64,000 nt of DNA from Lachancea kluyveri NRRL Y-12651 (GCA_000149225.2 CM000691.1:992001-1056000); one strand, 5' to 3'; shown: positions 1-9,752, numbered from the stretch's first letter. A program made the numbers and translations. Notes: a model not told the origin generated them from the letters alone.

Positions 1-167
1 TGAACAATTTAAAGATGCATGTCTTTTAATGCAGCCATGTAACTCTTCTTTGATACCAGTTGTGTTACCTTTCCTGATACCAAACACAGCCTCAGTTTTT
101 AAAAGCATGTAAGGGGCATAGGCCTTTAAAGGGTCAATATGTACGTTTTAAATTATACTTAGCTTAC

Positions 168-1418
168 TTACAATAATGGGTTTGTGGCGTGGAGTACTGC
201 TTGGTTGGCATCTTGAATGAGCCTTTCCAATATTTTGGTAGTTCCCTGTTCTGTAACTCTAACGTGGTTGTTTTCTGCAAGATTTTCCGCAATTTGCTTA
301 TTTTTCTCAACTATTTCATCAGCAACCGGACCCTTTTTAACCATGTTTGTAATCAACTCGTAGGCGATTTGGGCAGCTGCTAAAGAGGTCACGTCTCCGG
401 AGTCATATGCTGGAGATACCTCGACGATGTCTGCACCAACCAGAGTTAAATCTTCCAGTTTGCGGATGATACTGATCAACTCACGGGTTAGCCAGCCACC
501 AACTTCCATCGTACCAGTGCCTGGCGCAGCACTTGGATCTAAAACATCGATGTCAACACTGATGTAGACAGGTATATCTTTAGGTACACGTTCTATAATT
601 TTTTTAGCCACACCATGCACGCCAATGTCCATGATTTCGTCTGCTTGGATTCTGTAGAATCCAACTTCGTCATCCTCGTCGTAATCTTCCCACGATGTGC
701 CACTCAATCTGGTCCTCAAGCCAGCATGTACATTGTGACCCCCGGATAGCAGACCCTCTTGGCTTGCTAACCATAGCATAGAGCCATGGGTGAACTCTGA
801 TGTATCACTATGCCAGAAGGATGGGTATTTGGCTGGAGCCCAGGTGTCCAAGTGAGAGTCGAAGTGGATAACTGCGATAGGACCATACACTTCTTTCAAA
901 GAGCGCAAAACAGGTAGGAGAATGCTATGGTCTCCCCCCAGAGTAACCAATCGCGGTGGTAACTTTGAGTCCTTGGTTGTGGAACTATGGTTCAACAAGG
1001 TTTCGTAGGCACTAGTCATCATTTTCAGAGCTAATTGGTTATCCATTGGAGTAACAGGGACGTCACCGCAGTCCATTATTTTAGCCCAGTTTTGGTATGG
1101 ATTGATCCCAGCTCTGGAGTTGAAGCCCCTCATGCTGTTTTGCCTCTGGGAAGATCTTCTGATGGCCTGAGGACCAAAACGGGCACCTGGTCTGTACGAC
1201 ACAGCGGTGTCAAATGGCATACCAATCACGCCAATGTCAAAATCAAGGTTACCGTCTAAAAGACATTTCTCGTGAGGTAAATGGGCAAACGTCTGAATGC
1301 CCGTAAAAGGCCAGTCCTGGCCCCAAATGTCTTGTAAAGTAGGGGTCTCGATGACATCATGGCACTGAGCAAAGTGAGAAGCACATAACAGTGAAGTACC
1401 TACTTTTTGTAATCTCAT
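168..1418 (-). CDS. Agmatinase-like ureohydrolase
   Basis: The protein of 416 residues belongs to the arginase/agmatinase family, whose agmatinase branch splits agmatine into putrescine and urea. Visible manganese-site motifs, in order, are GGDHS near residue 160, FDSHLDTW near 188 and SVDIDVLDP near 288, followed by PGTG and EVSPAYD. The early block [18 protein letters not shown] is typical of agmatinases rather than of yeast arginase CAR1. I chose the ATG at 1418 because the longer open frame begins without an ATG. The N-terminus ([19 protein letters not shown]) could be a weak signal or targeting peptide; that is inference. S. cerevisiae has no clear counterpart, so this gene is either ancestral and lost there or acquired here. 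The substrate could also be another guanidino compound. Confidence 0.85.
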   Translation of the reverse strand: MRLQKVGTSLLCASHFAQCHDVIETPTLQDIWGQDWPFTGIQTFAHLPHEKCLLDGNLDFDIGVIGMPFDTAVSYRPGARFGPQAIRRSSQRQNSMRGFNSRAGINPYQNWAKIMDCGDVPVTPMDNQLALKMMTSAYETLLNHSSTTKDSKLPPRLVTLGGDHSILLPVLRSLKEVYGPIAVIHFDSHLDTWAPAKYPSFWHSDTSEFTHGSMLWLASQEGLLSGGHNVHAGLRTRLSGTSWEDYDEDDEVGFYRIQADEIMDIGVHGVAKKIIERVPKDIPVYISVDIDVLDPSAAPGTGTMEVGGWLTRELISIIRKLEDLTLVGADIVEVSPAYDSGDVTSLAAAQIAYELITNMVKKGPVADEIVEKNKQIAENLAENNHVRVTEQGTTKILERLIQDANQAVLHATNPLL

Positions 1419-2139
1419 TTTCTGGACAGTTTGGTACTGGAGAACATATATCCTTTGCACACATTTTACTTTTAAAACAATTGGCCTTTTATAACTTGTT
1501 GCACGTCTCAATGATAATGATAATCAACAAATCCCGAGAGAAAATACCTACGGAATTCATTACTTCATCGGGTAATTCGTCACTCGTGATGCATAGATTG
1601 ATTGACTCGCAAGAGGTACTTTTTACTCAAGGAACTTAAACGAAATAGTCTAAAAAGATCGAATTGAGGTGATGGTTGTGTTTTGCACGCAGTTGGAAAA
1701 AAAATTACTTATGTTCTTGAGGTCATTTTTCTTTGTACTGGACTTATCTCCCCCGAAAGCAAGCTATCCTGGACGGAGCCTTGTCGGGGACTTATTCCGC
1801 ATACATGCTTTCAAGAGAGATGAGTTGAAAATTTTAAAGTTTTCTGGAAGTTTTTGGAGGTGTTTTAGCGACGAAAGCGCAGTATGAAAATGATATTGAA
1901 TTAGTCTTAGTTTCGCCGTGACTGTTATTTCATGGTACAATTGCTTTGAAATCGAGGCCACAACTACATGCGTTCCCTTATGTGTCTTGTTCTTTGATTT
2001 ACTTGAATTGTCGGGCAAAAAGTAACCGGATCCGTTCTCAAACTGAAAAATGTTATATGTTATGGTGTTAGCACTAACGACTATCTTACACGACACGTGC
2101 ACAAGAGGCAGCAATTTTTCTGGTACTGAACCCCAGATG
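1419..2139. other. Intergenic region, agmatinase promoter
   Basis: This 721-base gap lies upstream of the agmatinase gene and downstream of ASI2. It has one CTTATC (GATAAG on the other strand) near 1743 and two GATAAT motifs near 1515, which would suit nitrogen control, but single GATA motifs are common by chance. A long open frame on the minus strand (about 1764-2264) overlaps the end of ASI2; I do not call it a gene. Confidence 0.5.
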
Positions 2140-2910
2140 CTAAAATACGCCTCCAGTGGTTTGGTATACTTGTGTGAGTATACGTTCCACACCTTTATAT
2201 CTCCTTGCACAAGTGATGAAAACGCACAACATAAAAAAAAATAAAGCGAATGACAGATATACACTTGTAGCCAGTCCGTAAGACATGTAAACCGACACAG
2301 TGATTAATTTAACCGTTTTAGGGTAAGCCCAATGTATGATTTTATTAGATCCGAACCTTTGAATCAAATAATGGAAAGCAGGTGCAGTGTAGTAAACCAC
2401 GATATTGCTAAATTTCCCCAGCAGTCCTAAACCGTCCTTATACAAGAGTAGTGAATCTCCTTCTTTGTCTATGATTTTAACGAACTGACAGTATTCAAAT
2501 ACTTCTGTTAGAAAGTCATACTCGGAAAAGGTGACTTCGCTGAACAGCGCCTTGAATATAGTGTAAAGAGAGAAGGGGAAAATTAGTGCTACAAGGAAAT
2601 GATCAAGTACGAGTAAATTTCTTAGAAAAGTCCTGAGGTATGGTCTTCTTTGGACAAAAGGTGGCCAATCTTCTCCTCTTTCTCTCAGATTGCGTCCATA
2701 CTGTGCTTGTTGTTGTTGTTGTTGCTGGTGCTGCACGGAGTACGCTATAAATCTCAGTTGTATCCCATTTTGTACAGCCTCTTGTTCTCGCAGTTGATTT
2801 CTGTTCACTTCGTCGATATATTCCCGGTATAAATCATTGTCTCTATTTTCTTCTGACTGGTTTTGGGCTGTCGAACTCATCAGTATTGTGTGTTCACTAT
2901 CCCTTGACAT
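2140..2910 (-). CDS. ASI2: Inner nuclear membrane protein Asi2
   Basis: In S. cerevisiae, Asi2 works with the Asi1-Asi3 ubiquitin ligase in the inner nuclear membrane, degrading misplaced membrane proteins and keeping latent Stp1/Stp2 out of promoters in amino-acid sensing. This product has 256 residues: a polar N-terminal third with a short glutamine run near residues 62-68, one membrane segment near 97-120 and a second near 206-234, then a short basic tail. The assignment rests on this architecture and on the neighbour PGA1, which sits beside ASI2 in S. cerevisiae. The divergent promoter shared with PGA1 is only 142 bases. A run of nine T in the coding strand near 2232-2240 precedes a long alternative frame, so the C-terminus deserves checking. 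Confidence 0.75.
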   Translation of the reverse strand: MSRDSEHTILMSSTAQNQSEENRDNDLYREYIDEVNRNQLREQEAVQNGIQLRFIAYSVQHQQQQQQQAQYGRNLRERGEDWPPFVQRRPYLRTFLRNLLVLDHFLVALIFPFSLYTIFKALFSEVTFSEYDFLTEVFEYCQFVKIIDKEGDSLLLYKDGLGLLGKFSNIVVYYTAPAFHYLIQRFGSNKIIHWAYPKTVKLITVSVYMSYGLATSVYLSFALFFFMLCVFITCARRYKGVERILTQVYQTTGGVF

Positions 2911-3052
2911 ATCTTGTTGATCGACCTGGTTATCGGTTTTCTAAGCATCGGGAGATACTGAGACCTCTTTTTTTTTTTTTGTTCTCGTCCAGAAAAGCTC
3001 ATCTCGGTAAACCTGTTTGACGTAGAAACATCAAAAGGTAACTATCAGTGGT

Positions 3053-3622
3053 ATGAAGGTATATCATCTCCTCTATCTCCTAGCACAGTTTGTGTGTGTA
3101 TATGCTAATACAGAATCGTTCGTTATTCGCATTCCTCATGATTATCCACTCCCAGTAGGCTATAAAAATAACCAGCACCCGACGATATCCTTACTGGGCA
3201 CGAATCATAAAACTCAGACCTATAACGTACCGTTAAACTCCACCTATTACATTGAATTACAAGATTTCCAGGCCAATGAAGACTATCAGATCAGGATATG
3301 TTGGACCGCAATCAATCCGGTGAGTGTTACGAACTTAGGACACGTTATCGTTCCACATTCAACGTCGTTTCAAGGCAGTGTGAATTATGACAACTCAAGA
3401 ATTTTTGTATACTTTGATGTGCTGCAGAACTCCTACCCAAGTATGGATGTGGTCAGTGTCCCTGTAAATGTTTCAGTATCTAATTTGAAACTTGGAATCC
3501 CTGTGGATCTATACTCTACGATAATATACATCATTGTTACGATGAGTGCCGTTTACTTTGTCAACAAGAAATACAATTTTTATCGTTTGCTAAAGAGTAC
3601 TAGGTCTCAGAAAAGCCTTTAA
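3053..3622 (+). CDS. PGA1: GPI-mannosyltransferase II subunit Pga1
   Basis: Pga1 is the essential partner of Gpi18; together they add the second mannose to the GPI anchor precursor in the ER lumen. The product has 189 residues with an N-terminal signal peptide (about 1-18), a lumenal domain with several potential N-glycosylation sites and a hydrophobic segment near 155-172, followed by a short basic cytosolic tail. This layout and length (S. cerevisiae protein about 198 residues) and the adjacency to ASI2 support the call. It converges on ECM14, with only 25 bases between the stop codons. Confidence 0.8.
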   Translation: MKVYHLLYLLAQFVCVYANTESFVIRIPHDYPLPVGYKNNQHPTISLLGTNHKTQTYNVPLNSTYYIELQDFQANEDYQIRICWTAINPVSVTNLGHVIVPHSTSFQGSVNYDNSRIFVYFDVLQNSYPSMDVVSVPVNVSVSNLKLGIPVDLYSTIIYIIVTMSAVYFVNKKYNFYRLLKSTRSQKSL

Positions 3623-3647
3623 CTTTATTTCATTACATAGACTGAAG

Positions 3648-4916
3648 TCACAACTCCGGATTTAATATGAAGTCGCAGAAATATTTAAGAGCCGCATAGG
3701 CCTCCTTGCCAACAGGGGTAATGTACTTTGGAGGCAACAAAAATCCGTGATTCCCGGTGTCCCTCAATTTCAACTGAAAGGCCCAATGGGCTCTGTGGTG
3801 ATACATGTAATCTAGTGCAGAACCGGACCCTAACCCAGGGGTCAAATCTGAGCCACGGTCTTCACAGGAAGATAGAACGTCGTAAGTTTTCCCAGATTTA
3901 TTTCTAATGGCTTTTGCCAAGCCATAAGATAACTCAAGCAAATTCTCTAAATCCCTTGGCAGGGCTTCGCATGAATATGCGTAAGGGTATAAAATCTCCT
4001 GGGAGTAGGAATGGAAATCCAAGTAACCGTAAATTTTGTACTCACCTTTAGTCATATTGACATAGTTATTCCATGATTCGGCTTCTAAGGCCTCAAATGA
4101 CGATTCTCCACTGTAATCCTCGCTACAAGGGAAGTCTTGTGTTCCTGTCCATTGGAAATCAAAGGAATGGTCGATATCTATACCGAAACAACGAGGAAAA
4201 TAGGTTTGTTGACGATTTTTTCTCCATAGACGGTCGTGAGTCCAGGTGTAAACATAACCATCTGGGTTAAAAACGGGAATGATCAAGAAATCCAGATGGT
4301 CCAAATATTTTGTCTCCTTTCTAGAAGAGCCATATCTTGATAGTAACTGATAGATCGTGTAGCAAACAGTACTGACGCTAATCCATTCCCTAGCATGAAC
4401 GCCTCCAGTGATAATAATAGTCTTCTTTTCCGGATTCAGCTTACGGTTGCCTGTACTGATATGCAAAGCCTTCATGTCCCTACCTTCAAATGTTTGACCG
4501 ACCCACTCGATCTTAACTAGGTCTGGAAAGGTTAGCTCTAGCAGGTCTAACCAAGTATAGATAGTGTCCAAATCCCTAAATTCGTCGAAAAAAATATCGT
4601 ATGGTCTTTTCGAGCTAGAGAGAAAGTCATCTGAAGAATACATCTGGTCTGAAGAAGGATACGTTTTTTGAATAGTCGCTGGTAAATCTTCTATTATTGT
4701 GTCACAAGGTAGCTCTCTTGCAACGTCTTTGTGAACTCTTATATCTACAAACTTGGAATTGGCGGACCATATGTCCACAGGCGTTTTGAATTTCTGTAGC
4801 ATATCGATAACCTCACTCACGTTAGGATTTTGAAACCTGCACACATGGTAGTCGGAGTAATCAACACCGTATACTGCTACTGATAGCAGTAGTGAGCACA
4901 GTAGTTGCAAAAGCAT
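3648..4916 (-). CDS. ECM14: Ecm14, carboxypeptidase-like pseudoenzyme
   Basis: This 422-residue protein is an M14-family metallocarboxypeptidase homologue with a signal peptide (MLLQLLCSLLLSVAVYG), a propeptide-like region to about residue 110 and a zinc-carboxypeptidase fold. The zinc ligands are visible: His174 and Glu177 in HAREW and His302 in DFHSYSQE. The general-base glutamate of active enzymes is replaced by Lys383 in FQLKLRDTG, exactly as in S. cerevisiae Ecm14, which is regarded as catalytically inactive. I therefore predict a secreted or vacuolar pseudo-peptidase involved in cell wall biology. The start at 4916 begins the signal peptide; the open frame extends further upstream but without a family match. 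Confidence 0.92.
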   Translation of the reverse strand: MLLQLLCSLLLSVAVYGVDYSDYHVCRFQNPNVSEVIDMLQKFKTPVDIWSANSKFVDIRVHKDVARELPCDTIIEDLPATIQKTYPSSDQMYSSDDFLSSSKRPYDIFFDEFRDLDTIYTWLDLLELTFPDLVKIEWVGQTFEGRDMKALHISTGNRKLNPEKKTIIITGGVHAREWISVSTVCYTIYQLLSRYGSSRKETKYLDHLDFLIIPVFNPDGYVYTWTHDRLWRKNRQQTYFPRCFGIDIDHSFDFQWTGTQDFPCSEDYSGESSFEALEAESWNNYVNMTKGEYKIYGYLDFHSYSQEILYPYAYSCEALPRDLENLLELSYGLAKAIRNKSGKTYDVLSSCEDRGSDLTPGLGSGSALDYMYHHRAHWAFQLKLRDTGNHGFLLPPKYITPVGKEAYAALKYFCDFILNPEL

Positions 4917-5942
4917 TGTTTGTACAATGACCCCTTCCTTTTTTGCGGTATTATCTGCTGTGTTGCCTTGAAGACCATAATCCATTGGTCTTGAAAGGGA
5001 TATTGCAATATGTAGCCGAGAGGGGGGGACACTGCTGAAAATATGATATTTCGTCCTTGGTGATATATACGCTGTAACAACCAATAGTGCAAATAATCCT
5101 TCCAAATCAAACTGTGAGGATTATATGACGAGTGGTATGTACTACAGTTATGTGGGCCATAAGTTGTTTAAAGTCCACATCCAGTGCCAGACCTACGCTC
5201 TGCAGCCGAAGCCACTACAATCAATCGAAAAAAGAGAAATGTATTCTACTAAGCGATCATGGAAGACAGAATATGTGATCTCGATAGGCTAAATAACCGG
5301 AGACTGTATATCAGGCTAAATTTACGGACGTTCACTTCTAGTAAGAGAGATCTCTTTGCGAATAGTAGTTGTTCGAACAAGGTGAATGACACGAAATAGT
5401 TAAAAAAAAAAAAAAAAACAAAAAAAAAACGTGATAGTGCCATGGAACTTACTTCCAGACTGACAAGAAAAAAAAATAAACAAATAAAAAAGTCCAATTA
5501 CCACACACTTACTTGCATTAAATTAGACGTATATATATACTCATATACCCTGTAGCTTGGTGGTTTGGCGCTAAGGGATTGAGCAGCCTTTATTTTATAG
5601 CAAAATGGTATGAAGCGTCCATAAGCACTGTGTCTGTGTTATCGTTTAAAACGGCAGATGGTGGACTTGATAACCCTAAGCGAAATTTGATGTGCACGTT
5701 TGTAGCCAGAACCTAGGTACATGTTATAGATAAAAGGTAGAACTCGGATGATGGTGCCAGGAAGCCTAAAAAGATGGCTTTGGTTGGCAGTATCGAAATT
5801 TATCACGTTACGTGGTGAATTTCGTATGAACTGATCTAAATGTTTGAAGTTGCAAAAGAGGGGCTTACCTTGAAGTGGCGTAGATTCAAGTTGAAACTAT
5901 CCGTTTACCATCGACACCGGCAAAGACGAATTGCAAAGCAAG
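4917..5942. other. Divergent intergenic region ECM14-IGO
   Basis: About 1 kb separates the divergent ECM14 and IGO starts. It contains a run of 17 A at 5402-5418 and a second A-run just after it, which look like nucleosome-depleting poly(dA:dT), and a TATA-like stretch near 5530. I see no gene or RNA here. Confidence 0.5.
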
Positions 5943-6335
5943 ATGAATAATGACATATCACCAACCAGTAGTAACATTGATCTGAAAAATCCTGTTGACA
6001 CATCAAAGTTGACACCTCAAGAGTTGAAGCTGTATAAGTTGTACGGGAAACTACCTTCAAAGAAGGACTTGTTCAAACATAAGTTACAAGAAAGGAAGTA
6101 CTTTGACAGCGGTGACTATGCTTTAAGCAAAGCAGGTGTGAAATCAGATGATCTGCAATCTGATTCGATCGGCAGTAGCCACCTCCCAGTTACAAACCCT
6201 AGTGGCTTAAGAGAAAGTATAATACGGAGAAGAATGAGTAGCAGCGCTGGAAGTGTCGACGCAGCAGCCTCCCAGCAGTTGAACAGACAAGGCAGTATAT
6301 CCAGCGGTCCACCACCTAGATCACCCGCAAAGTGA
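5943..6335 (+). CDS. IGO1: Endosulfine, PP2A-Cdc55 inhibitor
   Basis: This is the single counterpart of the S. cerevisiae pair IGO1/IGO2. Endosulfines phosphorylated by the Rim15 kinase inhibit PP2A-Cdc55, promote entry into quiescence and protect certain mRNAs after nutrient loss. The 130-residue product has the family core with the invariant FDSGDY motif; Ser56 is the expected Rim15 target. The C-terminal third is serine-rich with RRRMSSS and probably disordered. I use the ATG at 5943 because the open frame upstream lacks an ATG. It lies between ECM14 and NSG, matching the IGO2 position on chromosome VIII. Confidence 0.93.
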   Translation: MNNDISPTSSNIDLKNPVDTSKLTPQELKLYKLYGKLPSKKDLFKHKLQERKYFDSGDYALSKAGVKSDDLQSDSIGSSHLPVTNPSGLRESIIRRRMSSSAGSVDAAASQQLNRQGSISSGPPPRSPAK

Positions 6336-6397
6336 ATAATAACTCAACAGCTGTTTGTTATGTAGACGTAAAGAAATATTTGCTTTTTTATCTCGGT

Positions 6398-7162
6398 TCA
6401 ATGCTCACGTAAGTATCTACCCAATTTCCCAAAGAATAGCAACCCTAGAAAATAGAAATCCATAAAATATAATAACTGGGAGTACTCAGTGACATCTTGA
6501 TAACACGTGATACAGGTACCGGCGCCGATGGCAGCGCCAATTAGCAGCATAGATAAGGTGCCATCAAAAAACATCCACAAGATAATATTTAGCAAAAACC
6601 ATGCACCGCTAGCTTGTAAGGATGAGCTCCACTCGATCTTTCTGATCCCGAACTCAACACCCAACATTGCGTTGATAGCTCTCATGACAGAACTGGAAGA
6701 AGTACTTGCGGTCTTCTTGCCTCTCAGGTGATCGACGAGTGGTAACAGGCTACCAAATAGAATACCTTCTAGAGAATACGCAGCCCACGTAGGTACCATC
6801 CCAAAGCTTAGTTTTTGAGAGAGCTGAACACCCAACAACAACGGTTTAGAGGCCAGTTCGGGATGCAAAGCGTGGTTGTCGTGCAAGTTCCTGCTTAATT
6901 CATGGTACGCGATACCTGCAACACCCAATACGAGCCAAGAAAATAATAAGTGGACGACTTTTTGGAAAATACTGCGTCTTTCCATTACTCCTGCGGGAGT
7001 TAGCTTGCCAGCAGATTTTTTGGCCTCTTCGTAAATTTCGTTGTCTTCACTTTTGACGATTTCTTCATCGTATAGCCCAAACAATTGGGGTTTAGTTAGT
7101 GTGGTAATCGATTCATTGCTGTTGCTTAATTCGTTACCTGCTTTAGATTTCTTCCTGGCCAT
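6398..7162 (-). CDS. NSG1: INSIG-family protein Nsg1/Nsg2
   Basis: The 254-residue protein is the single counterpart of NSG1/NSG2, ER membrane proteins related to mammalian INSIG that bind and stabilise HMG-CoA reductase (Hmg2) in sterol synthesis. A polar N-terminus of about 75 residues is followed by several hydrophobic spans, including one near 86-104 and others across the region 120-250. Family evidence is this layout plus position between IGO and WSS1, where S. cerevisiae has NSG1 (chromosome VIII) and NSG2 beside IGO1 (chromosome XIV). It converges on IGO with 62 bases between the stops. Confidence 0.88.
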   Translation of the reverse strand: MARKKSKAGNELSNSNESITTLTKPQLFGLYDEEIVKSEDNEIYEEAKKSAGKLTPAGVMERRSIFQKVVHLLFSWLVLGVAGIAYHELSRNLHDNHALHPELASKPLLLGVQLSQKLSFGMVPTWAAYSLEGILFGSLLPLVDHLRGKKTASTSSSSVMRAINAMLGVEFGIRKIEWSSSLQASGAWFLLNIILWMFFDGTLSMLLIGAAIGAGTCITCYQDVTEYSQLLYFMDFYFLGLLFFGKLGRYLREH

Positions 7163-7431
7163 GGCGATGTTACTCGTTGCTGCTAATCTACCTATCGCAG
7201 TGGCGAACTTCTAAAGAACGAAATCAAGAAAAAACAGCGGTACTAGATGCTGTATTTTTCTCTTTTTTCTTTTTTTTTCTTCTAGTTTCGTATCATACGA
7301 TACATGAAATGAACGAAGCCATGCTCTTCTAGAGTTGATTCTCGCAACATTACCTAGTTGCAAGTCGCAAGTCGCAAAGCAGCGTTTGACGCACCTCTAT
7401 CTAACTACATGTGTCTAGAGTGGAAATAGTC

Positions 7432-8202
7432 ATGACTGTCCAAAAAAAAAATCCTCATATTGGGAGAATAGCATCGTTGCAAGGGAAACCAAACAAGGAC
7501 GATGCACTGGCACTACTGGAAGACATTGCTCATAGAGTTTCCTACCTAATGCGCGAGAATAAATTCAAAGTGGGAGAACTAGTTGAATTCTATCCCCGCG
7601 ATAAACGTCTTTTAGGAATGAATGTGAACGGAGGGGCTAAGATAATGCTTAGACTGCGACATCCAAATGATGAGTCTCAATTCCTGGCCAGGGAATCAAT
7701 ATTGGGGACGATGTTACACGAACTCACACATAACTTGTTCGGTCCGCATGACGCAAAGTTTTATCGCAAACTGGACGATTTGTCTGGTACGCAATGGGTT
7801 ATTGAGCAGCGGGGCCTCTTTGACAGTTTTGTGGGGAGAGGAAGGCGGCTGGGTTGTACTCCTCGATCTAGGATCCCACCGACTGAACGCAGGTTAGGCA
7901 CTATTGAAGTTGTATCGAGTAATAATCGGGACAAGAGTCCTAAAAGGATGGCAGCAGCAGCAGCTGAAAAAAGGGCACGAGATACCATGTGGTGTGGCGA
8001 TTTAAAAAGAAACAAACATGTGGAACCGGACGCCGCAGAATTGGAATATATTATTCTTGATGATGAGGATAAAGATCAAGCTCGTGAAAATGGGAATTCG
8101 TCCATTTTGGTGGTCGATTTACTCAATGCTCACAGAGACCAGAACAGCTGCGATCGAAGGAGACAAGGAAGCGGTACACCAGAAATAATAGATTTGACTT
8201 AA
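7432..8202 (+). CDS. WSS1: SUMO-targeted DNA-protein crosslink protease
   Basis: Wss1 is the yeast Spartan-like metalloprotease that degrades proteins crosslinked to DNA, such as trapped topoisomerase, and acts on SUMOylated targets with Cdc48. The 256-residue product has the WLM protease domain with HELTH at residues 96-100 and a third histidine in GPHD (residue 106). The C-terminal region holds two hydrophobic-acidic SUMO-interacting motifs, EYIILDDED and a terminal EIIDLT. The ATG at 7432 is preferred because in-frame codons upstream lack an ATG; S. cerevisiae Wss1 is about 269 residues. Its place after NSG matches chromosome VIII. Confidence 0.95.
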   Translation: MTVQKKNPHIGRIASLQGKPNKDDALALLEDIAHRVSYLMRENKFKVGELVEFYPRDKRLLGMNVNGGAKIMLRLRHPNDESQFLARESILGTMLHELTHNLFGPHDAKFYRKLDDLSGTQWVIEQRGLFDSFVGRGRRLGCTPRSRIPPTERRLGTIEVVSSNNRDKSPKRMAAAAAEKRARDTMWCGDLKRNKHVEPDAAELEYIILDDEDKDQARENGNSSILVVDLLNAHRDQNSCDRRRQGSGTPEIIDLT

Positions 8203-8556
8203 AGAGACGATAAAAAGGCTAAATATTCAATTACTTAAAGTACTCAAGCCGGGATCAAAGAGGAACAACAATGTTTCACAGATGATTTGGAATATCATCA
8301 AATTTTTCAGTGAAACGATTCAGACAGCAAGATGGAAAGCGAGCATCTAGATTCTGATTTTTCCGTTGACTTCCTAACTTTCGATTCGCATTTACATTTA
8401 AATCCCTTCTCGATTTTTTGCCTTCTCTGTCTATTTTTTTCCTCATTATCAATGGATGTGATCTGGGAAGACGTTTTTATGGAAACTGTGTAGAGTTGCT
8501 TCTATGTGATTGAAGTATCACATGATGCCGTGCAACACACCATAACTACAAACATC
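8203..8556. other. Convergent intergenic gap
   Basis: This 354-base gap lies between the 3' ends of WSS1 and the unrecognised gene to its right. It is T-rich around 8395-8445, as terminators often are. I see no further gene. Confidence 0.4.
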
Positions 8557-9177
8557 TCAGGACAATAGAGATTTGTACACCAAGAAATTGGACAAAACTC
8601 TAACCCAAACTCTTAAAAATCCTTGTAATAAGTCATCCGTAGTGGCAACATTTTGGCCTTTTGTGCCTAAATGTTCTACTATGGAAACAAAAAATTGAAG
8701 CAAGATTTTCCACCACTCTGCTGGAAAGTTGAGTGAACCTTGCTCATTTAAAACGTACCAAGTTAGCAACATAGCATGTGGGGACCCGTTAAATAGACCG
8801 GCATTTTGACCGTTGGCACTTACCATCAAAGAAGACAGTATCATATAATTAGACATTAGCTTATCGTTGATACCATGGACATCAAAAAACACAGACATAA
8901 TAGTAGAACCACCTATGATTGCCTCAAGAATTTTTTTTATTAAAGCTAAGATATCTTGGAAAGTGTCAGAGTTCCATATCTCAATTAATTTTCTCAAAAC
9001 AAGTATAAGTTTTGGTATCCAATCTGGAGTAAGACCCAGAATGTTCAACTGATCTTGAGATGACTCTAGATTAGCTGTCCACTCCTTTGGCTGATCCAGA
9101 GAAGCAGCCGGGTTTTGATTGTCTCTAATAACAGCGCTGTTGGCGTTATTAATAATAACGAACTGAGAGCGAGACAT
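8557..9177 (-). CDS. Unrecognised 206-residue helical protein
   Basis: I do not recognise this product. It has 206 residues, a polar N-terminus (about 1-45) and then a mostly amphipathic, leucine-, isoleucine- and tryptophan-rich body that looks all-helical, with FFVSIVEHL and a VWVRVLSNFLVYKSL end. There is no convincing signal peptide, membrane span or metal motif. A clean ATG, coding-like codon use and no competing frame make it likely real. It sits between WSS1 and CUZ1, where S. cerevisiae has nothing, so it is either lost there, fast-evolving or lineage-specific. A (GA)n(GT)n tract lies 24 bases upstream of the start codon. Confidence 0.65.
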   Translation of the reverse strand: MSRSQFVIINNANSAVIRDNQNPAASLDQPKEWTANLESSQDQLNILGLTPDWIPKLILVLRKLIEIWNSDTFQDILALIKKILEAIIGGSTIMSVFFDVHGINDKLMSNYMILSSLMVSANGQNAGLFNGSPHAMLLTWYVLNEQGSLNFPAEWWKILLQFFVSIVEHLGTKGQNVATTDDLLQGFLRVWVRVLSNFLVYKSLLS

Positions 9178-9200
9178 TTTCTTATTATTTATTCAGGTCA

Positions 9201-9231
9201 GAGAGAGAGAGAGAGTGTGTGTGTGTGTGTG
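9201..9231. repeat. (GA)n(GT)n microsatellite
   Basis: About 14 bases of GA repeat run directly into about 17 bases of GT repeat, just upstream of the unrecognised gene on the minus strand. Such tracts vary in length between strains and can alter promoter spacing. Confidence 0.9.
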
Positions 9232-9616
9232 ATTTATTTGGGTATATTGAATGATGTGATGTACTGTACTAGTACAATCACAGCTAGTTGGCTTCATAAA
9301 AGTGTTTCCTTTACGGTAGAAAGACTGCTCAGATCATGCTTTTATTCCTTTTTTTTTTTGTGTCACTACAACGTTGACATTTAGTTGGCACTTCGGAGAT
9401 AAAAGTTTAATTAAGCATATTTTGCAAAATTAGTAACCTTATTCGCAAAGACTTTGTATCTAGCTTTTTCGAGCCATTGGGATCTATTTACAGGTGGAGG
9501 GATGCCGTTTTCTAGCAGGCTTCCCTCTCATCAAACTTAATTGAATATCTTCATTGTCTCATTATGTACGTATTTTGGCGATGTTGGGATAAGCCTCTCA
9601 TGAAGATGTTCCTCTC

Positions 9617-9684
9617 GAAGATTCTACTCGTTGACAAATCAAAAGTTAGCTCAACCAGGGATATAAAAGAACTTTGGAACGTTC
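9617..9684. promoter_or_regulatory. Heat-shock-element-like sites before CUZ1
   Basis: Two inverted GAAnnTTC units occur at 9617-9624 (GAAGATTC) and 9677-9684 (GAACGTTC), 69-136 bases before the CUZ1 start, with a TATAAAAG-like sequence near 9661. Hsf1 binds arrays of such pentamers, and Cuz1 acts with Cdc48 and the proteasome under stress, so Hsf1 control is plausible. The short motifs make this only suggestive. Confidence 0.3.
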
Positions 9685-9752
9685 TCGGTGGATGGGTAGC
9701 TTCCTGAATTAAAAGCAAGAGAGAAAAAAAGAGAGAGAAAAAAAAAGTAGAT

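Noticed and set aside
1-108. Minus-strand frame open to the left edge of the window
   Set aside because: Only about 36 codons from an ATG at 108; too short to distinguish from chance.
1764-2264. Minus-strand frame of 166 codons overlapping ASI2
   Set aside because: It overlaps the end of a better-supported gene, has no recognisable domain and could be chance; kept only as a question about the ASI2 C-terminus.
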